Under the pieces are notes generated by a model. It was not told the origin of the DNA and did no database searches. It was given only the letters and a program-made list of their open reading frames with translations. Shown here piece by piece: positions 1-15,000 of a DNA stretch of 44,522 bases (its first letter is position 1; each line of letters begins with the position of its first letter). The translations under genes and the position numbers were made by a program. The stretch lies in assembly GCA_018812705.1 (NCBI GenBank), contig JAHJCZ010000056.1, positions 1 through 44,522 of the forward strand. Direction: 5' to 3'. Origin of the DNA: Candidatus Omnitrophota bacterium. Its GTDB lineage: Bacteria > Omnitrophota > Gorgyraeia > Zapsychrales > Zapsychraceae.

Positions 1-3000
1 ATAAGTTTTTTGATTGCCGCCAAAGCATAAGTGACTTAACCAAAAAGACAATAACATCTATTTTGCTTTATGATTTTGTTGAGAAGATCATTAAGACATA
101 TTCTGATGCTGGAAAAACAATAAAGGGATATGCGGATATGCTTAGCGTCTTAGAAGAGTATTTAGCGATGTCCGGTAAGGTTCGAGCAGGCCCATCAATA
201 GTAGCGTATTATGATCCTATCCTTGATGAAATTATATATAATCTCACCCCCGAAGAAATTCAAGCCGCTCTTAAAGAAAAATATTCCGAAGAAGAAATAC
301 AGGGCCTGATCAAATTTATCACTGATCACGAAGAACTACATAAAAGTTCTCATCCAGAAGGTTCTTATGAAATTTATGCTAATGAAGAAGAAGCGGTTCT
401 TCAGATGCAGTTAAGAAAGATGACAGGAAATTTTAGCACAGATAACGACTCTTTAACTGATAATAAATACTGTTCCTATGAAGAAGCTCAAGAATTTGCT
501 TCTATTCTTAGCGAGCTTTACTTTATTCTTGATAGTGCGAGAGTTTCTAGAAGGAAGGCTTTAAGTATATTAGAGCATCTTAAGAACGGAGAACCTCTTA
601 AGTTTGCTCAAGAATTTCCGTCTGATATTCGAAGCTGGGCTATTGGATGGGTAAAAAGAATTAAGCTAGAATTTGGACAAATTTTACCATTTCTTGAAGT
701 GTGGAATGGACCTTCATATTCAGAGTTGATATTTACTCCAGAGCAAAATGCAATAATCATATTAGGCAAATCTAAATCGGGAAAATCGTCTTTAGCAGCA
801 ACGGCGCAGCATCAGGGATTTGAGTTCGGCGGAGAGCATGACACTAAGTATATTATGCTTTCCATACCAGGATATCTTTTCGCGGGGACAAGAGAACAAA
901 TATTAAAAATACGTGCTAGGGCATATTGTTTAGATGAGACAGACCCAAATAGCCGTTTGGTCCCGATAGTCAATCAGGTCTCAGCAATAGGTGTTGTCAG
1001 AAATATTGTATTGCTAAAACATAGACCGAAGTTAAATCAAAAGATCGTTGTGAGAATCCAGGAGGCTGCTGATCTTAGCGGAATTGCCAGATTAGAAGTT
1101 AAAATGCGATTAGCAAATCCCGTAAAGGTAATCCATCTTTCACACGGAAGGACGGCTGCAGCAGAATATCCTGAATTAGTTAGAAGGATGGCTATTAGCA
1201 TAGCTGAGGATAGAGATGCAAAATTAATATATTCACAAAATATTAGACAGTATATAAAGAACAGGTCGTCAGTTTTAATTAAAAGTCAAGTTGAGCAGCT
1301 TAATAAATATGCAGATATTTTAGAGATTTTAGAAGAATATTTGATCACTTCAGGAAAATTAAGAGGGGGTCCTGAGACTGTAGCTTTCTTCAGTTCTACT
1401 GCAAATGAAGTGATCTTTAATCTTTCCGAACAAGAAATGAACGAAGTACTAAAAGAGAAGTTCTCGCCAGAAGAAATCAGAGCATTAATTATATTTATTA
1501 TTGACCACGAAGATCTTCATAAAAAATTCTATCAAGAAAAAACAAGATTTAAGAGTAATGAGGCTGAAGAAGAAGCTGTTTTTGATTTGCAGTTAAATGT
1601 TAAGGTGTTATCTTCCGATGTTGGTACAGAAGAGACTTTAGCCCTTGAAGCAGCTGAAAATACAAGCGTTGAGGTTATTGAAGATGTCGAGACTAAGAAC
1701 AGTGCTATGGATGATAGTGATTATACAGAAAATTCTTGGTTGGAAGAAGAGTTAATGAGGATAGAAGCAATAGAAGAAAAATGGTTAGAGCAAATAATAG
1801 TAAGAATTGTTGATGAATCGCTGCTATGGAGAATTAGATATTCAGAAGTCAGACATATTGTTGCTTTCTTTGATGTTTGTGAAGGAAATCTTAAGGCTAT
1901 TTCATTTCTAAGGGACGCATTACTTAGAGAGGAGATCTTTGAAGAAAAAATGGGTAAATTGTGGGCAGCACTTTTAAAAGCCAAACAGGCTGTAATATTA
2001 AGAACAGACATGAGAAAGCTGATCAATCAAAAGCTTTTAAGAAATATTGAGAAGAAAATGCAAGAAGCAGATCAAAAACTTGTGCGTTTATTTAATGAAG
2101 AGGGTATAGGGCAAGGATTAACAAAAGAGAAAATTGATGCAATGCAATCAGGCTGGGAGTGGATCTACAATATTTTTGTAAGGGTTGGAAAAGAAAGATA
2201 TTTGATAGAAAAAATAGTTTCAAAAGGTGAAGAGTTTACACGTCAATTATATAGAACATGGTTAAAATTTAGATATTACAAAGAATATGCAGATCATGTA
2301 TCCGGAAGTAAATTTATTTATGCACATTACGGCAAGGCATTTGATACAGCAAGAAAATGGTTTGTTCCTAGTGCTGAGGACCGCAGAAAGATCAACAAGG
2401 CCTTAAGGGAATTATCAGAGGATTGTAATTATGCTTTTGACATAGCTTATGAAGAGTTTATGAATAAATGGTCTATATCGGTAGAGATGCCGTGGATAAA
2501 ATATGCTTATATGTCGCCGAATAATAAGGTAGTTCCCATGCCGCTTAAGATCAGATTAGCTATTCCTTTAACCAGGATTGTTGCATGGTTAAGAGGTTGG
2601 CAAGCGTCGTCAGAGGTTCACGAGAAATATAATCATAAAGTGATCGAAGGAAGAAAAATTGCAGTAGTTGCCATGTCAGGCAGTTTGACTTTTGCTAATA
2701 AAGATAAAAATGCTAATAAGGAGATATCAAGGGTATTGCTTGGGATAAAAGAAGGAAGTTTATATTTGATAGCTGATGACGATAAGGCCTTACATATCCG
2801 AGAATTAGTATCAAAAATAATGAGCAGGATCGAGTTAGATGTTGAAAGGAATTTACATATTAAAGGGTTGTTAGGGGTTCTGACTAAGCTTAAGAGAAAG
2901 AATGATAGGTTGGAGATCTGGAAGGATAAAGATATTGGAATAGTGCTTAGAGAGTTGTTGAAGAATTCTTTGAGGTTTGTTCAAGAGAGGAACGAGCATA

Positions 3001-6000
3001 ATACGGGGGATGTTGTTGTTGAAGTGATTGCCCGAGTTGAGAATGGAGAGTTTATATTAGCGATAAAAGATTATGGGCTTGGTTTTAGAAGAATAAACAA
3101 AAGAAAGATATTCTTAGAGGGCATGTCCACAAAAGAGAACGGAAAATTGAAGATAGCACAATTAGGTGGCTTAGGGTTATATTACAGCAGGCTTTTTGTG
3201 GAAATGTTCCTTGGTTGCAAGATACACGCTTTAGATAACCAAAAAGATTTAAAAGAAGAAAAGCTCGGGGCAACTTTTGAGATCGTCATATCAATGGGTG
3301 AGGATAATAAAGAGGGCATTTTGTTGGATGGCGAGAGCAGAACGAAAAGAACAGTTGAAACAGTAATTGCAACGAGCGTCTTCATTATGTTAGTGACCCC
3401 GGGGATCGTTAATGCTTCAAAAGATACGAATATTACAACAGACATTTTAGGTGTGGTATTTGCCCTTCCGGCTATTGCTAACATTGTTATTGTATACCTT
3501 GTCCTTAAGTTTGCAGCAAGATATATAGGACGAATGATTTTGAATAATCGTATTATGTTTCCGTTCCTTACAACTAAAAACAGGGCAATTTTTGTTATGA
3601 TAGTTGGCGGAATAGTCTTGCTTATAAACATGTTTGTTCATATGATTGAAGGCGTTGTAACACTGGTAAGCGTTAATGTATTTAATAAAGTTGTATACAG
3701 GCCTTTTAGATGGATATTAAGGTTTAGCAAGGCCTTAAAAAATAAAATTGAGTATAGATTAGCTAATATTAAGAATACACCAAAAGATCCTCACAGGGCT
3801 AAAGACCCTCACAACCCACCATCTGAAGAACAGATCAGGGATGATATAGATAGGCTGTCTAGAAAGAATGTATTGAGAAAGGGAAAAACTTTCAAAAGAG
3901 CTGTTGATGAAGCATTAGTTCGTGTTGGTAAACTGGATGCTGATATTTCAGATGCGCTCATAAAAATACGCGACACAATCGAGATCAGGGCAGGTGATCT
4001 CAATCATATTTGGGCTACCTACCGTGATGGCATTCTATATATTGACAGATCACTTCTTAAGAAACCTTCTCTATCTAAAGAACTACTTTTAACTTTGATC
4101 CATGAAGCTGGTGTTATCGCAGATCCGCAAAGAACTGACGAGCAGAATGAAGAATTTGCTCGACAGGTTTTAGGTATTATTCAGGATGATCTAAGCACCA
4201 GAGAAGGAATACTTAAAGGACCCGGCTATTTCAACCTTTCAAAATGGATAGAATCAAATCGTAAAATAGTTGATGAATATTTGTTTCGCTTTGACCCTAA
4301 AGGAAGAATAAAAGTAGATTATTCTCTGCCTGAAGGTGAAGAGATATACGTGAGATGTGCTCTGTCTGGAAAATTTGAAGAAGCATTAGATGAACTTATT
4401 AAGAATGCAATTGATGGGGCAATTCTTTGGTTAAGAGATAAAAGAGTTGGGGTGACAGTTGCGCATATTAGTATTAGAGTCAGAATGATTGACATTGATG
4501 ACGTGCCATATTTTGAGTTCAAGGTAGTTTATCCTGGGCTCGTTGATGATGCAAAAATGCCGGGGGATGCAGGGGTATCGTTTAATAATGCAAAGATATT
4601 TTTAGCTAGTCATTTGCGAAGCAAGCTTTTGTGCACAGAAAGCTTGGTAGAGAATGAACCAAGTGTTGAGTTTAGTTTTCGAGTAAAGCGAGCAGGTATT
4701 GGCATTGAAACGGGAATAAGAACAAATTCTTTAATTAATATGATCAATATCGCTAGAAATAGCATGCGCTCCGAGATTGATAGAATTAAAAGACATGCAT
4801 TTGATATCCGCGTGGCTGTTGATAATTATTTGTCCATTGCTGAATATTGCAAACACAGGCTTTATCCAGTCATATACGAGCTTCTTAAAAATATGGTCGA
4901 TGCAGAGATCATATATCGTGAAAGTAATAAAGTTTGTGAAAAAAGAGACCTGTTTGTTGAGGTAAATAGATGGGGAGCAGACAAGGTCATTGTTTTATTT
5001 AAAAGCATGGGAGAAATTGATGAAGAAAGAATTAAGGCGGCAGCAAAGCATTTAGGAATATATGTGCCTTGTGAAGAACAGGTAATTAAGGGTACTTTTA
5101 AGTTTATTACTACACATCTGATTTCAGATGAGCCAATGTCGCTAAAACGTTTAAGTGATGGAGAGATAGACAAGCTTTCTTTAAAGACGCTCTTGTTTGA
5201 GACGAAAGGCTTTACAACAAAAAATGAGGCAATGTTGTCAGAGCATGGCATGAAAAGATCTGATATACCTGGCGGAGAAGGATTAGGTTTGCAGCAATCC
5301 AGCATGACTATTGAGATGATGGGTGAAGAATATGAACTGAATTATACAACAGCAAAAGAAAACGGTGAGCCGGTTGTCATTTTTACACTTGTTATTCCGC
5401 TTGAGAAAGAACAAAAAGTTGCGAACAGGACTGACGAGCAGAATGAGCCGTTTGCGCATAAAGAAGTTGCTAATAGGCAAAATGTAATAAGTATCCCGAC
5501 TACATTGTATTATCCCGGAGGTGGTTTTGACATGCAGGCGATCCTTCAGGAGCCGAATGTGAAAAAGGCTATCATTGTTGATGAAATGGATGACTGGTCA
5601 ATAATTCTTTGGAGGATATTGCAGGAATTCAAATATCGTCATCCTGAAGTTGTAATAAACGAAATATTTACCCCTGAGATGTCTGTATCAACAAAGAGCC
5701 TTATTGGTTCATATATTGAGCATGATAAGGTCAAACAAGAACAAAGCCGTGGCTATTTGACTTTGAATATACAGACATCACAGGGTAAAAAACAAATTCA
5801 TTATTATTATGGTCATAGCATGTTTGAATCAGGCATATGGTTCAAGGCTGGGATTGACAGGGATCCTTTGCTTGTTAAGGTAAGGCAGTTTCCTCTATTC
5901 GAGAGAGGGGAATGGGGCAAGGATTATTTGGATGAAATGCTTGGCTTTATTGATAACCTGCCTACCTATAGCATGATAGAAAACGACTATTTTATAGAAG

Positions 6001-9000
6001 GAGATCTAAAGCATCCCGAGTTGATGGCTGGTCTTGGTTTTGATCTTGTGACAATAAGCGAAAGAGAATTTTATGTTAAGACAAGACAAAGAGACCCGAA
6101 TGAGCTGTTAGGTCATGTTAGCATTGATAGCTTTAGTGAAGGGAGCATGCTAGATAATTTAAATCAATTACCGGTCAATAGAGAATCAGGAGAAGAAGAT
6201 AGAAAAGGAAGCTTGAAGGTTAGAGGGCGTTTTAGATTGCCGCAAAAATTCAAAGGAAAATTGCCTGAGAGCAAGCAGGAAGAGATAAGGCGCAGAATAG
6301 AGAACATCATCGGATTCTTCGGTGGCATTGATAAGATAATATCCTTAAAGAAAGAAGAGAGGGAAAAACTTAGCTTTGAATGGGCAAGATACTTTGGTGT
6401 TGGCTTGATAGATGTATCAGGAAATAAATATTCAAGACAAGTGCTGATAGCATTAAGAACAATGGTTGAAGCAGGTAGTAAACCTTGTGTTGTCATTAGA
6501 TCTGAAAATTTAGTAAGGCTTCTTAAGAATATCTTTCCGTGGATCGATTTTAATTTCGCTGAAATAAGGAAGCATGAAATATTCATTGTTATGAATAAAG
6601 GATTGATGGATGAATACGGCTTGGATTATTTCATAACTACAGTTCATGAGACCATAGAAATATTAGTTAGTGCGACGGGGTCAAGAGACGAGTTATTCTT
6701 TAGAGATTTTGGCCATCAAAATTATTTTGTTCTTGAAGTGGAAATGGACCTAGCTAGTAGAATCGGCATAGCTGAAAGAATGCTTGAAATACGCGAAGCA
6801 AAAGACTTATCAAATATGGTACCAGTGTCGGCCTTCAAATATAGAGCATACTTAGAGGCGGTAAGGGGATTTGTAAATAAGACTGTTATTAGCAAAAAGA
6901 GTGATCAAGGCTTTGTTTTGCCAGAACTGCTGGCAGTAATAGCTGGCATGATGAGTTTAGGATTTCTTGCTTTAAAGAATATTCAATGGGCAGATATTCT
7001 CGGATGGATGACAAGAATTGGAGCGACTGGTTCGCTACCAACGAATGAATATAGTATAGTTATTGTTGTAATAGCAGTTCTAACCGCAGTGCTTTTAATT
7101 ATTCTTACAAAATATATAAATTCCAAAAAAGTCTTACAATTTAGTTCCAACCAAATAAGATCCGAAAATCCTGAGCTTAATATTGATAAGGACATTTTTA
7201 TGTCGAAAATGAGCGGTATGCCACCTGAAAGCATTTGGAATGCTCCAGGATGGTCGCCGTTTGAAGGAAAATATCTTTATAGGGCCATTACTTCTGAAGA
7301 GTGGGAAGCTATTCAGGAAAAGAGGGAGTATTTGATCGGAAAAGCAACTCTGTTTGAAAGGATAATGGGCGACAGGATAACACTTTATAAACAAAAGCAA
7401 TATAATGCTGGATTTTTAGTAAGAGTTAGAGCAGGAAGGCTGCACTTTCTTCAATCAGATTTTCATCCAACAAGGGCAAAAGCTTATTTAAAGCATACTT
7501 TAGACAAGCGATCATTTGAAATATCAAGCGATGGCGAAGAGTGGCTTGATATTGATAGTTATCTCAAGAGGCAAGCTGAGAGAGAACAGGTGGTAGCAAA
7601 TTTAGTAATTAGTGCAATAAAACCATTGTCAGAAAAGATCGTTAATTGGGATGAAGTTGCTTTAATTAAGGGGCAATTAATAAAAGCAGTTAAGGCAAGT
7701 AAAGGGAAAGCTGCTTTTTTCATTCATCCTGGTGGAGATTTTCTTGGAGAGATCAAGCGCGGGAAGTTAGAACCTATATATGAAAGAACAGATATTTATG
7801 TATCAAATTTAAGAAAATATTTTGAAGGTGCAACAGGTGTTGTTTTTGTTCTGGGAGGTTGTTATGAATTGATCAAAGATGTAAAGACGAGAGCAATTAT
7901 TGTGGAAATACCAACGAAGCAAAATAACGAGGGGGCTCAGCCTATCCCGGCTTTAGAGACTAAGAGCTGCGACTTTAAGTGGTCAGAGTGGAATCCTGTT
8001 GTTGCTTTTATGCAAGATATTGGAGTTAATAAAATTTCCAGTTTTGGTGGTGAGCTAGCAGTTGTTACTGACGATAATCATGTTATAAAATCTCTTCATG
8101 ATCATGGTTGTGTAGGCGGTGGGTTAGAATATTTATCCAAACGTTTTAGTATCAATGTTTTTCCTCAATTATGTTGTGGCAAAGGACAAAACAAGCATCT
8201 TTTGAAATCTAAAAGTATTGATACTGATAATTACTGGATCGTTAATATAGATGATGGTTCAAATAAAGATAAGCCGGTAATAAGATTAGAGGCAAAAAAG
8301 ACAAAGGAAAAATCTGGCGACACAATAAACGCGCAGGTTGTTGATGCGGGCTACGCCATGGGCATTATTTTTGCGGCGGCAATGATCATTGCTTCATTGC
8401 TTTTTGTGACGCTAAAACCCATTATCGTCTTTGTTGTAACAAAAGAAATTTTAGTTATATTTGCAGGCGGGTTGATAATATCTGTAATTATATTTGCCGG
8501 TTTTAACAAGTTGTTTGATCCCCTTCAGTCAATCTTTTCAACAGGTTGTTATTTTAGAGATATTATAGAAATTTGGAGATCAATATTTAAGGTATATCAA
8601 AAAATTTGGGAGATCATATCTTGGCCTGCCTATATGATCTGGAAATACTACACTTTTAGGATACATGAAAGTGCTCATTATATTGCTGCAAGAGCACTCA
8701 AGCAGCCTGTCAATGGCGTTGATTATAGTGAAGAAAGCAAAGGTGTTGCGCGGACATATGTCAAGTTGACGGGCCTAGAGAACTGGAAAGTAATATTTAT
8801 TACTTTAGCAGGACCGGTCACAAATCTTATTTCGGGAACAGTTTTTCTGTGTTTAATTAATTTTGAAAGACTGGGAGCGCTGGATTGGTATATGTTCCCT
8901 GCCTATTTCGGCATATGCATGGCAGCTCTCGAATATTCCACTTTCGTTTTGAATTTAATGCCAACTTCTAATTTGCCATTAGGAAGAGGGACAAAAGATG

Positions 9001-12000
9001 GCGATCTGATAATAAGAAGCCTTCAATTGTTATGGAAAGGAAAGCGCACATTTTACTTCCATAATGATTCTAAAAAAAGAAATGAGCTTCAGGCAAAAAG
9101 AAATAATAGACGTGTTACTCCTGACATTCGGCTTCTTCTGTTAATAGTGCCAATATTTGGATGGATGTTAGGATCAATATATAGGAAGTTAGTTAAGAGC
9201 GATGAAAGAAAAATACGCATATCAAATAAAGAAAATTTATCAAGGGATGTATCAAGAGCAGTAGCCCAAAGAATAAGTGAACTTCAAAAAGATCCAGAGA
9301 GGATAGTACGCATAGTTTTAGCAACAGGAAACACTATGGTGGGATTTCTAGATTCATTATCACGAGAAGAGGGAATTGATTGGACTAGAGTTTATGCTTA
9401 CCATTTGGATGAATATAAAGGGCTTGATACTGATAATGAGTATTCATTTGCATATTATCTTAATCATCATTTGTTTAGCAAAGTTAAAGGGATACCAAGA
9501 GAGAACATCAGATATGTAGACGGAAAGAATCCTGATCTAAGAGGCTATTTAAGAGAGCTAGATGATAATGGTGGGGCTGATATTGTTATGCTTGGTATTG
9601 GAAAAAATGGACACCTAGGGTTTAATGAGCCGGGCACTAGCTTTTGGTCGACAATGAGAGAGATAGAGTTGACTGAAAGTACTATCAAGGCAAACAAACC
9701 TGATTATCCAAATATTGAAGAAATACCTTTTGCATATACTATGGGCTTGAGAAATATTTTTAGAGGTAAGCACTTGTTCTTTGTGGCTTCTGGAGAAGGA
9801 AAGGCTCAAATAGTTAAGAAGGCTTTAGAAGGACGTGTTACAAACAAGGTTCCGGGATCATTAATACAAATGCATCCAAGAGTAGATATCTTTTTAGACT
9901 ACGAAGCTGCTTCACAGTTAAAAAATAAATCGCTTAAACAGATCGATAAAGTTGAGCAAAAACCGCTTGCGATGGGGCCAAAGTGGAATTATGCGTATTA
10001 CAAAAATATAGGAAGAGAACAATGGTTTGTTACAAAGCATGTTTCTTATGCAGAGGAAAGAGAAAGAGGAATATTTAAGAGAGGCCCTCCATTTGCATTC
10101 GTTAATATGCATACGGAAGTTCTAGATGTAATCACTGGTCAAAGAAGACCTCCTACCGAAGCCGAGCAGGTGAAACTTCTAAAGTTGGCACTGGATACTG
10201 ATGAGGCATACTACAGAACAAAAAGAATATTATGGTTCCTTCCTATCTTAAGAGATTGGTTTGCTTACCGCTCAGCAGCAAAAGTGCATGCTGCTTATAA
10301 TATGGAAGTCTATAGATCTCATATTGGAATTTATGCCATTCGAGAAAACGACATTCAGGCGGACGGCGGAATTATCGAAGATGATGATTCATCGACAACT
10401 GAGAGAGCAAGCTCTGCGCAAGTATCTTTCAATTCTGTTAAGTGGGCAAAGATCCCGGAAGTAAGACTGTCAGATGAAGTCATGGAAAGCGGCAGGACAG
10501 GATTGTTCATGACCGATAACCATATTGCCGTCGGCGCATTAAAGAATGGGGATATAGATGATATCAGAAGTCAAATAGACGAGAAGCTTGCTGGATTAGA
10601 ACGCGAATTTAAGCTTTTATTAAGGGGCAAATCATGGAGCGCAAAATTTAAAGTAGTTTATTATAAGGGCCTTGTATGCATAGTGCCTACTACCTGGAAA
10701 ATAACAGAGGATGAATTCCTGGCAGCGTTGTCAGAAGTGATGACTCAAGACCGTTATAATTCCTGCTACAAGGAAGGCAAGCCGCTTATTTTCTTTCCGG
10801 TAAAACATATAATTGACCATGACGAGAATAATGTTCTTCAGAACTTTATGATCGCAAGTAATCTCCGCGAGAAAATAATATTTGTTAACGTTTCTTTTAC
10901 GATCATTAATGAGAGTTTAGCAGATGATAAAAGAATGAAGCATGAGAATGCAGGGCCACTGTTCTTAAGAACATTATTAGAGTCGGTGTTTTTATCATCC
11001 AGGAAGAATATTAGGTACAGTTTTAGAAAAGAGTTTAGACAGATATTTAAAGCAATGAAGGAAATGAATCCTGACCTTTGGGAAAACTTAACGAGGCTTA
11101 AAGCGATATTATTTGAACAGGATATTATTAGCAGAGAAACCCTCAACGCGGTTAGAGGAGAAGATGAAATTGAAAGTGAGAATGTGCCACAAGTACGTGG
11201 AATCCGATATTCAGGAACTACATGCAGGCTAAAGTCACTAAAAAGAGTGTGGGCGGTAAGAAGATCAATAGGCTGTGAGCTTAATGACAGAAGTGAAGTA
11301 TTAGAAATAGGAGCCGGGGCGGGAACTTTGACCAGGTCTTTAGCAGAAGTATCAGAGCAAAGAGGATTATCCAGGGCACGATTTGTTGCTACAGATATAA
11401 ATGAGGATGCAGTTAATGATGCAAGAAGGAATTTGGCAGGATATCAGAATGTTGAAGTTCGTGCAGCGGGAGACCTGGATGAGCCAATTTCACGCGAGGA
11501 ACGCTTTACGCATATTATTTGGAATCCGCCATGGTTCATTGATAACAAGAATACAGCCTGCTTGGCAAAGCCTAATTGGTATGATCCGGGATTTAAAGAT
11601 ATCCAAAGATTCCTGACCATAATGCCCGGGTATCTTGCTGATGGTGGAAGTATTTTTGTAATATATCCTCAAGAAAATTCTGAAATACTCAGAGCATTAG
11701 CTGAACAATGCAAGCTAACTGTTGAAGAACTGGATCTATACGGATCTAGAGAACATGTTGAAATAATATTTAGATTAAAGCCTGAACAAAGTAAATTGTT
11801 GTCTGCAGGTGAAGAAAAGCCGCTTGAATTCCCTGAAGCAGAACGTGGAACCATAAAAAATATTCTTGAGAAAGCAGAGCTGTATGAGGTTGGCCGGGGA
11901 TGGAATCGAAAGGTCTGGAGCAGTAAAGACCTGGACTTTGTCGTGAAAATACCAAGGCAGAACATTTTCTTTGTGGTTTTGGCAAAGGTATTTAGTTTGA

Positions 12001-15000
12001 TGTTCAGGTTTAAAGAAGAGTATGCGCCTGAATTTAAAAACAGATTAGGCGGATTAGCTGCTGATTATTTTGAAGTACACAATGTTATTTTAAACCTCGG
12101 GGGAAAAGCAGTCTTTGTAAAAAGGGCTGTTGTCCAGCGCAAGACAGTTGTTGTTAAGAATAGGATCAATGAGCTGCTTAAACAAGGGAATAAAGAAGAG
12201 TCTCTCGATATTTTAATTAAGTGTATGGAAATACAGCGAAGCTTGTGGCGAAGGGGATTTAATTTCATTGAGTTTGTCCACCCACTAAGTAATTTCGGCA
12301 TTAACAAAAATGGAGAAGTTGTATTAATTGATGTTGGATGTCTTTATGAAAGAAGGCCGGCAATCATTGTGCGGCTAGTTTTTAATGAATGGCTTATGCA
12401 TTTACTATGGCATGAAGTTTTAATACCTTTAGTTCTTTTATTTATAGCGGGGCCGTATTTAGCTGTCAGATATCAACAAGAGGCGTACAAAGGGATGTTG
12501 AGATGGGATGAAATGACCTCTTTGTGGGAAACAGAGAAAGTATCAGGACTGAATATTAAGAAGGTTTCACGCATGTTCAATATGCCTGATAGTGAAAAAG
12601 TTAAAGCGCTTGAAAAGTTATGTGACGCAACATTAGAGGAAGCGGTTAATGCGCCGGGAAGAAGCGGGGAAACCAGGCTTTATTATATTCAGGACATAGA
12701 TGGCGGAGGTAAGTTTCAAAGGGCAAGCCTGCAGGCTGTGGACGTAATGTTTAGAAAAATGCGCTTTACCAAAGGCAAAAGATTTCTTGATGTGGGTTCA
12801 GGAGACGGAAGGGTTGTTTTCTTAGCTGCCATGCATGGTTTGGATGCGACAGGCGTTGAAAGAGATAAGAGGCAGAAAGCTTTAATAGAGAAGGATGAGA
12901 GTGAAGGGATCGATAATAATTTGTTCGGAAAGGGCACAACACACTGGCTTTGGGAAGATGTAATGGATATCGATCTATCACAATATGATGTGATATTTCT
13001 GCATGATGGAGGCTTAAACAAGAATAAAGAAAAGCTTGAAGAGAAGATCATAAGAGAAGGAAAAGGGTCAGTTCTGTTTGTTGTCATGGGTGAACGTTGG
13101 CCTTATTTGAATCGGTTAAAGCCGGTAAGGAGAGTTCTTAATTTATGGAACAGGATGTATTTGAGAGGGTTCGTTGTATTTGCGAAAGACAAAACAACAC
13201 TAAAGGCTAAAAGACAAAGCGTCCTTCCTCTTAAGAGCAGAGACATTGCCCAAGAAACAACTGTTGCTGAAAAGAGAAAAAGTGAACCTTGCGGAGTGAC
13301 GAATTATAAAGCTGAACCTTGGGTATTAGTTGTTCTTGCTGCTGGTATGGGGAGCCGGATGAATTCTACAGAACGTATTCCCAAGCCTGCCCGAAAAGTA
13401 GGCGGTAAGCCGTTAATTAGATATTTTCTTGATGCAGCAAAAACAATCAATATCCCGACAATAGCTGTTCTTGGTTTTGGGGCAGCTTCGGTTAAAGAAG
13501 TTTTACCCGAGGATACAGAATATGTAGTATCAGATAATCGCCAACGAAACAGTAAAGGTTTTATGCCTATAATAAGAGACTTTATGGCATCATACTCACT
13601 TTTAAAAGATTTTCATGGGAATATGATGATCGTGCCGGCTGATATCGTCATACTTAATGAGGAAATTTTAAAATATCTTCAGAAAGCGCATAGCCCTCCG
13701 CAAGAGAAATGTGCATGGTGTACAGTGATAACGGCGGGAGATATAGACATCTTTGTTATAAATTGGAAAACATTTAAATTATTAAATATATTCCTTCATT
13801 TGGCTAATATTGTTACAGCAGGTACCCAATTATATAAAAAAATATCAAGTGATCAATCTCAGGTGATGTCTCAAGATACGAGAAGCCATGACAATGTAAA
13901 ACGAAATGCATTTATAGGGAAAAAGAAGGTTAGGGTCAAGAAAGATAAGAAGAAAACGCTATGGTATATTTTGTACAAAAAATTATTGGGTTGGCTGTCA
14001 TCGAGAAATGTTGTCCGTTTTGTTAAAGATACAAATGAGCTGTTGTTACTGAACGTAAATACGCAAAGAGATATTAAATATGCTGAAGAGCGCTTGGCGC
14101 AAGAGCATAAGAAAGCATCGAAACATCTTAAAGCAAATAAACCGCCAGCAATGCAGACCAGGTTCAGGAAAAAGTTTGAGCATTATAAAGAAATGGGCAA
14201 AGAAGATTGGTTTGTTACAAGATATGTTCCTTTAAGAGAAGAATGGGCAAGAGGGGTATTCAAGCGCGGACCGCCTCAAGAATTTGTTGATGAGCATACT
14301 GAAGTTTATGACGCCGAAATATGCAAATGGAGAACACCTACTGCAAAAGAAACAGGAGAGCTTCTTATATTAGCTAAACGATGTGATCAAGCATATTCAT
14401 ACACGAAGAGCAGTTTCTGGTTTTTACCGATAATCCGCAATTTTATTGCCTACCGGTCCGCTGTTACAGTTCATGCCGAACATAATAAAAAAGTTTTTGA
14501 TTCTCAAGAAGGCATTTATGGCATTGCTGGCACAGCTCCTGAGAATAGAAAATATAATGTGCTTATATTATGCCGAGGGAATCAGGAGCGGTCTCCCATG
14601 GCTCATAAGCTTGTTGCAATGAACATCCCAGAGGATCTAAAAGGACGATTAATCATCGATTCTGCAGGTATAAATGGGTCCGTTGATGATCCTGGATTAG
14701 AAAGACAGTTAAAAAGGCATCCGATACTTCGAAGACATTATTCTGTGGAAGTGAAAATGCAGCAATTGAAAGAAGCAGATATTATCTTTGTTATGACAGG
14801 TTCGCAAATAAAGTCTTTGCTGAAAAAGGATGCGGGTCTTCAAGGAAAGATATTCCTTCTTTTAGATGGCCGCGATCTTCATGTTGATCCTGATGAAGAT
14901 AATCCTGACTATGGGCCAAGTTATGTGAGCTTAGAGAAGACTATAAGGAGTAGATTGGATGTTGTTTTTAATCGAATTCGTGCAAGGATAGAGGTTATCA

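Noticed and set aside
63-65. TTG at 63 as the start of the giant gene
   Set aside because: The same frame is open through the left edge, with no stop and no ribosome site before the TTG.
735-1050. True HPr kinase/phosphorylase
   Set aside because: Only the P-loop surroundings match, and there is no PTS gene nearby.
3085-5480. Antisense and alternative-frame ORFs of 60-150 codons within the giant gene and other coding regions
   Set aside because: They overlap clear coding sequence, show no family motifs or ribosome sites, and have shadow-frame composition.
11262-11775. DNA methyltransferase of a restriction-modification system
   Set aside because: NPPW alone is not specific, and no target-recognition domain or nuclease is adjacent.
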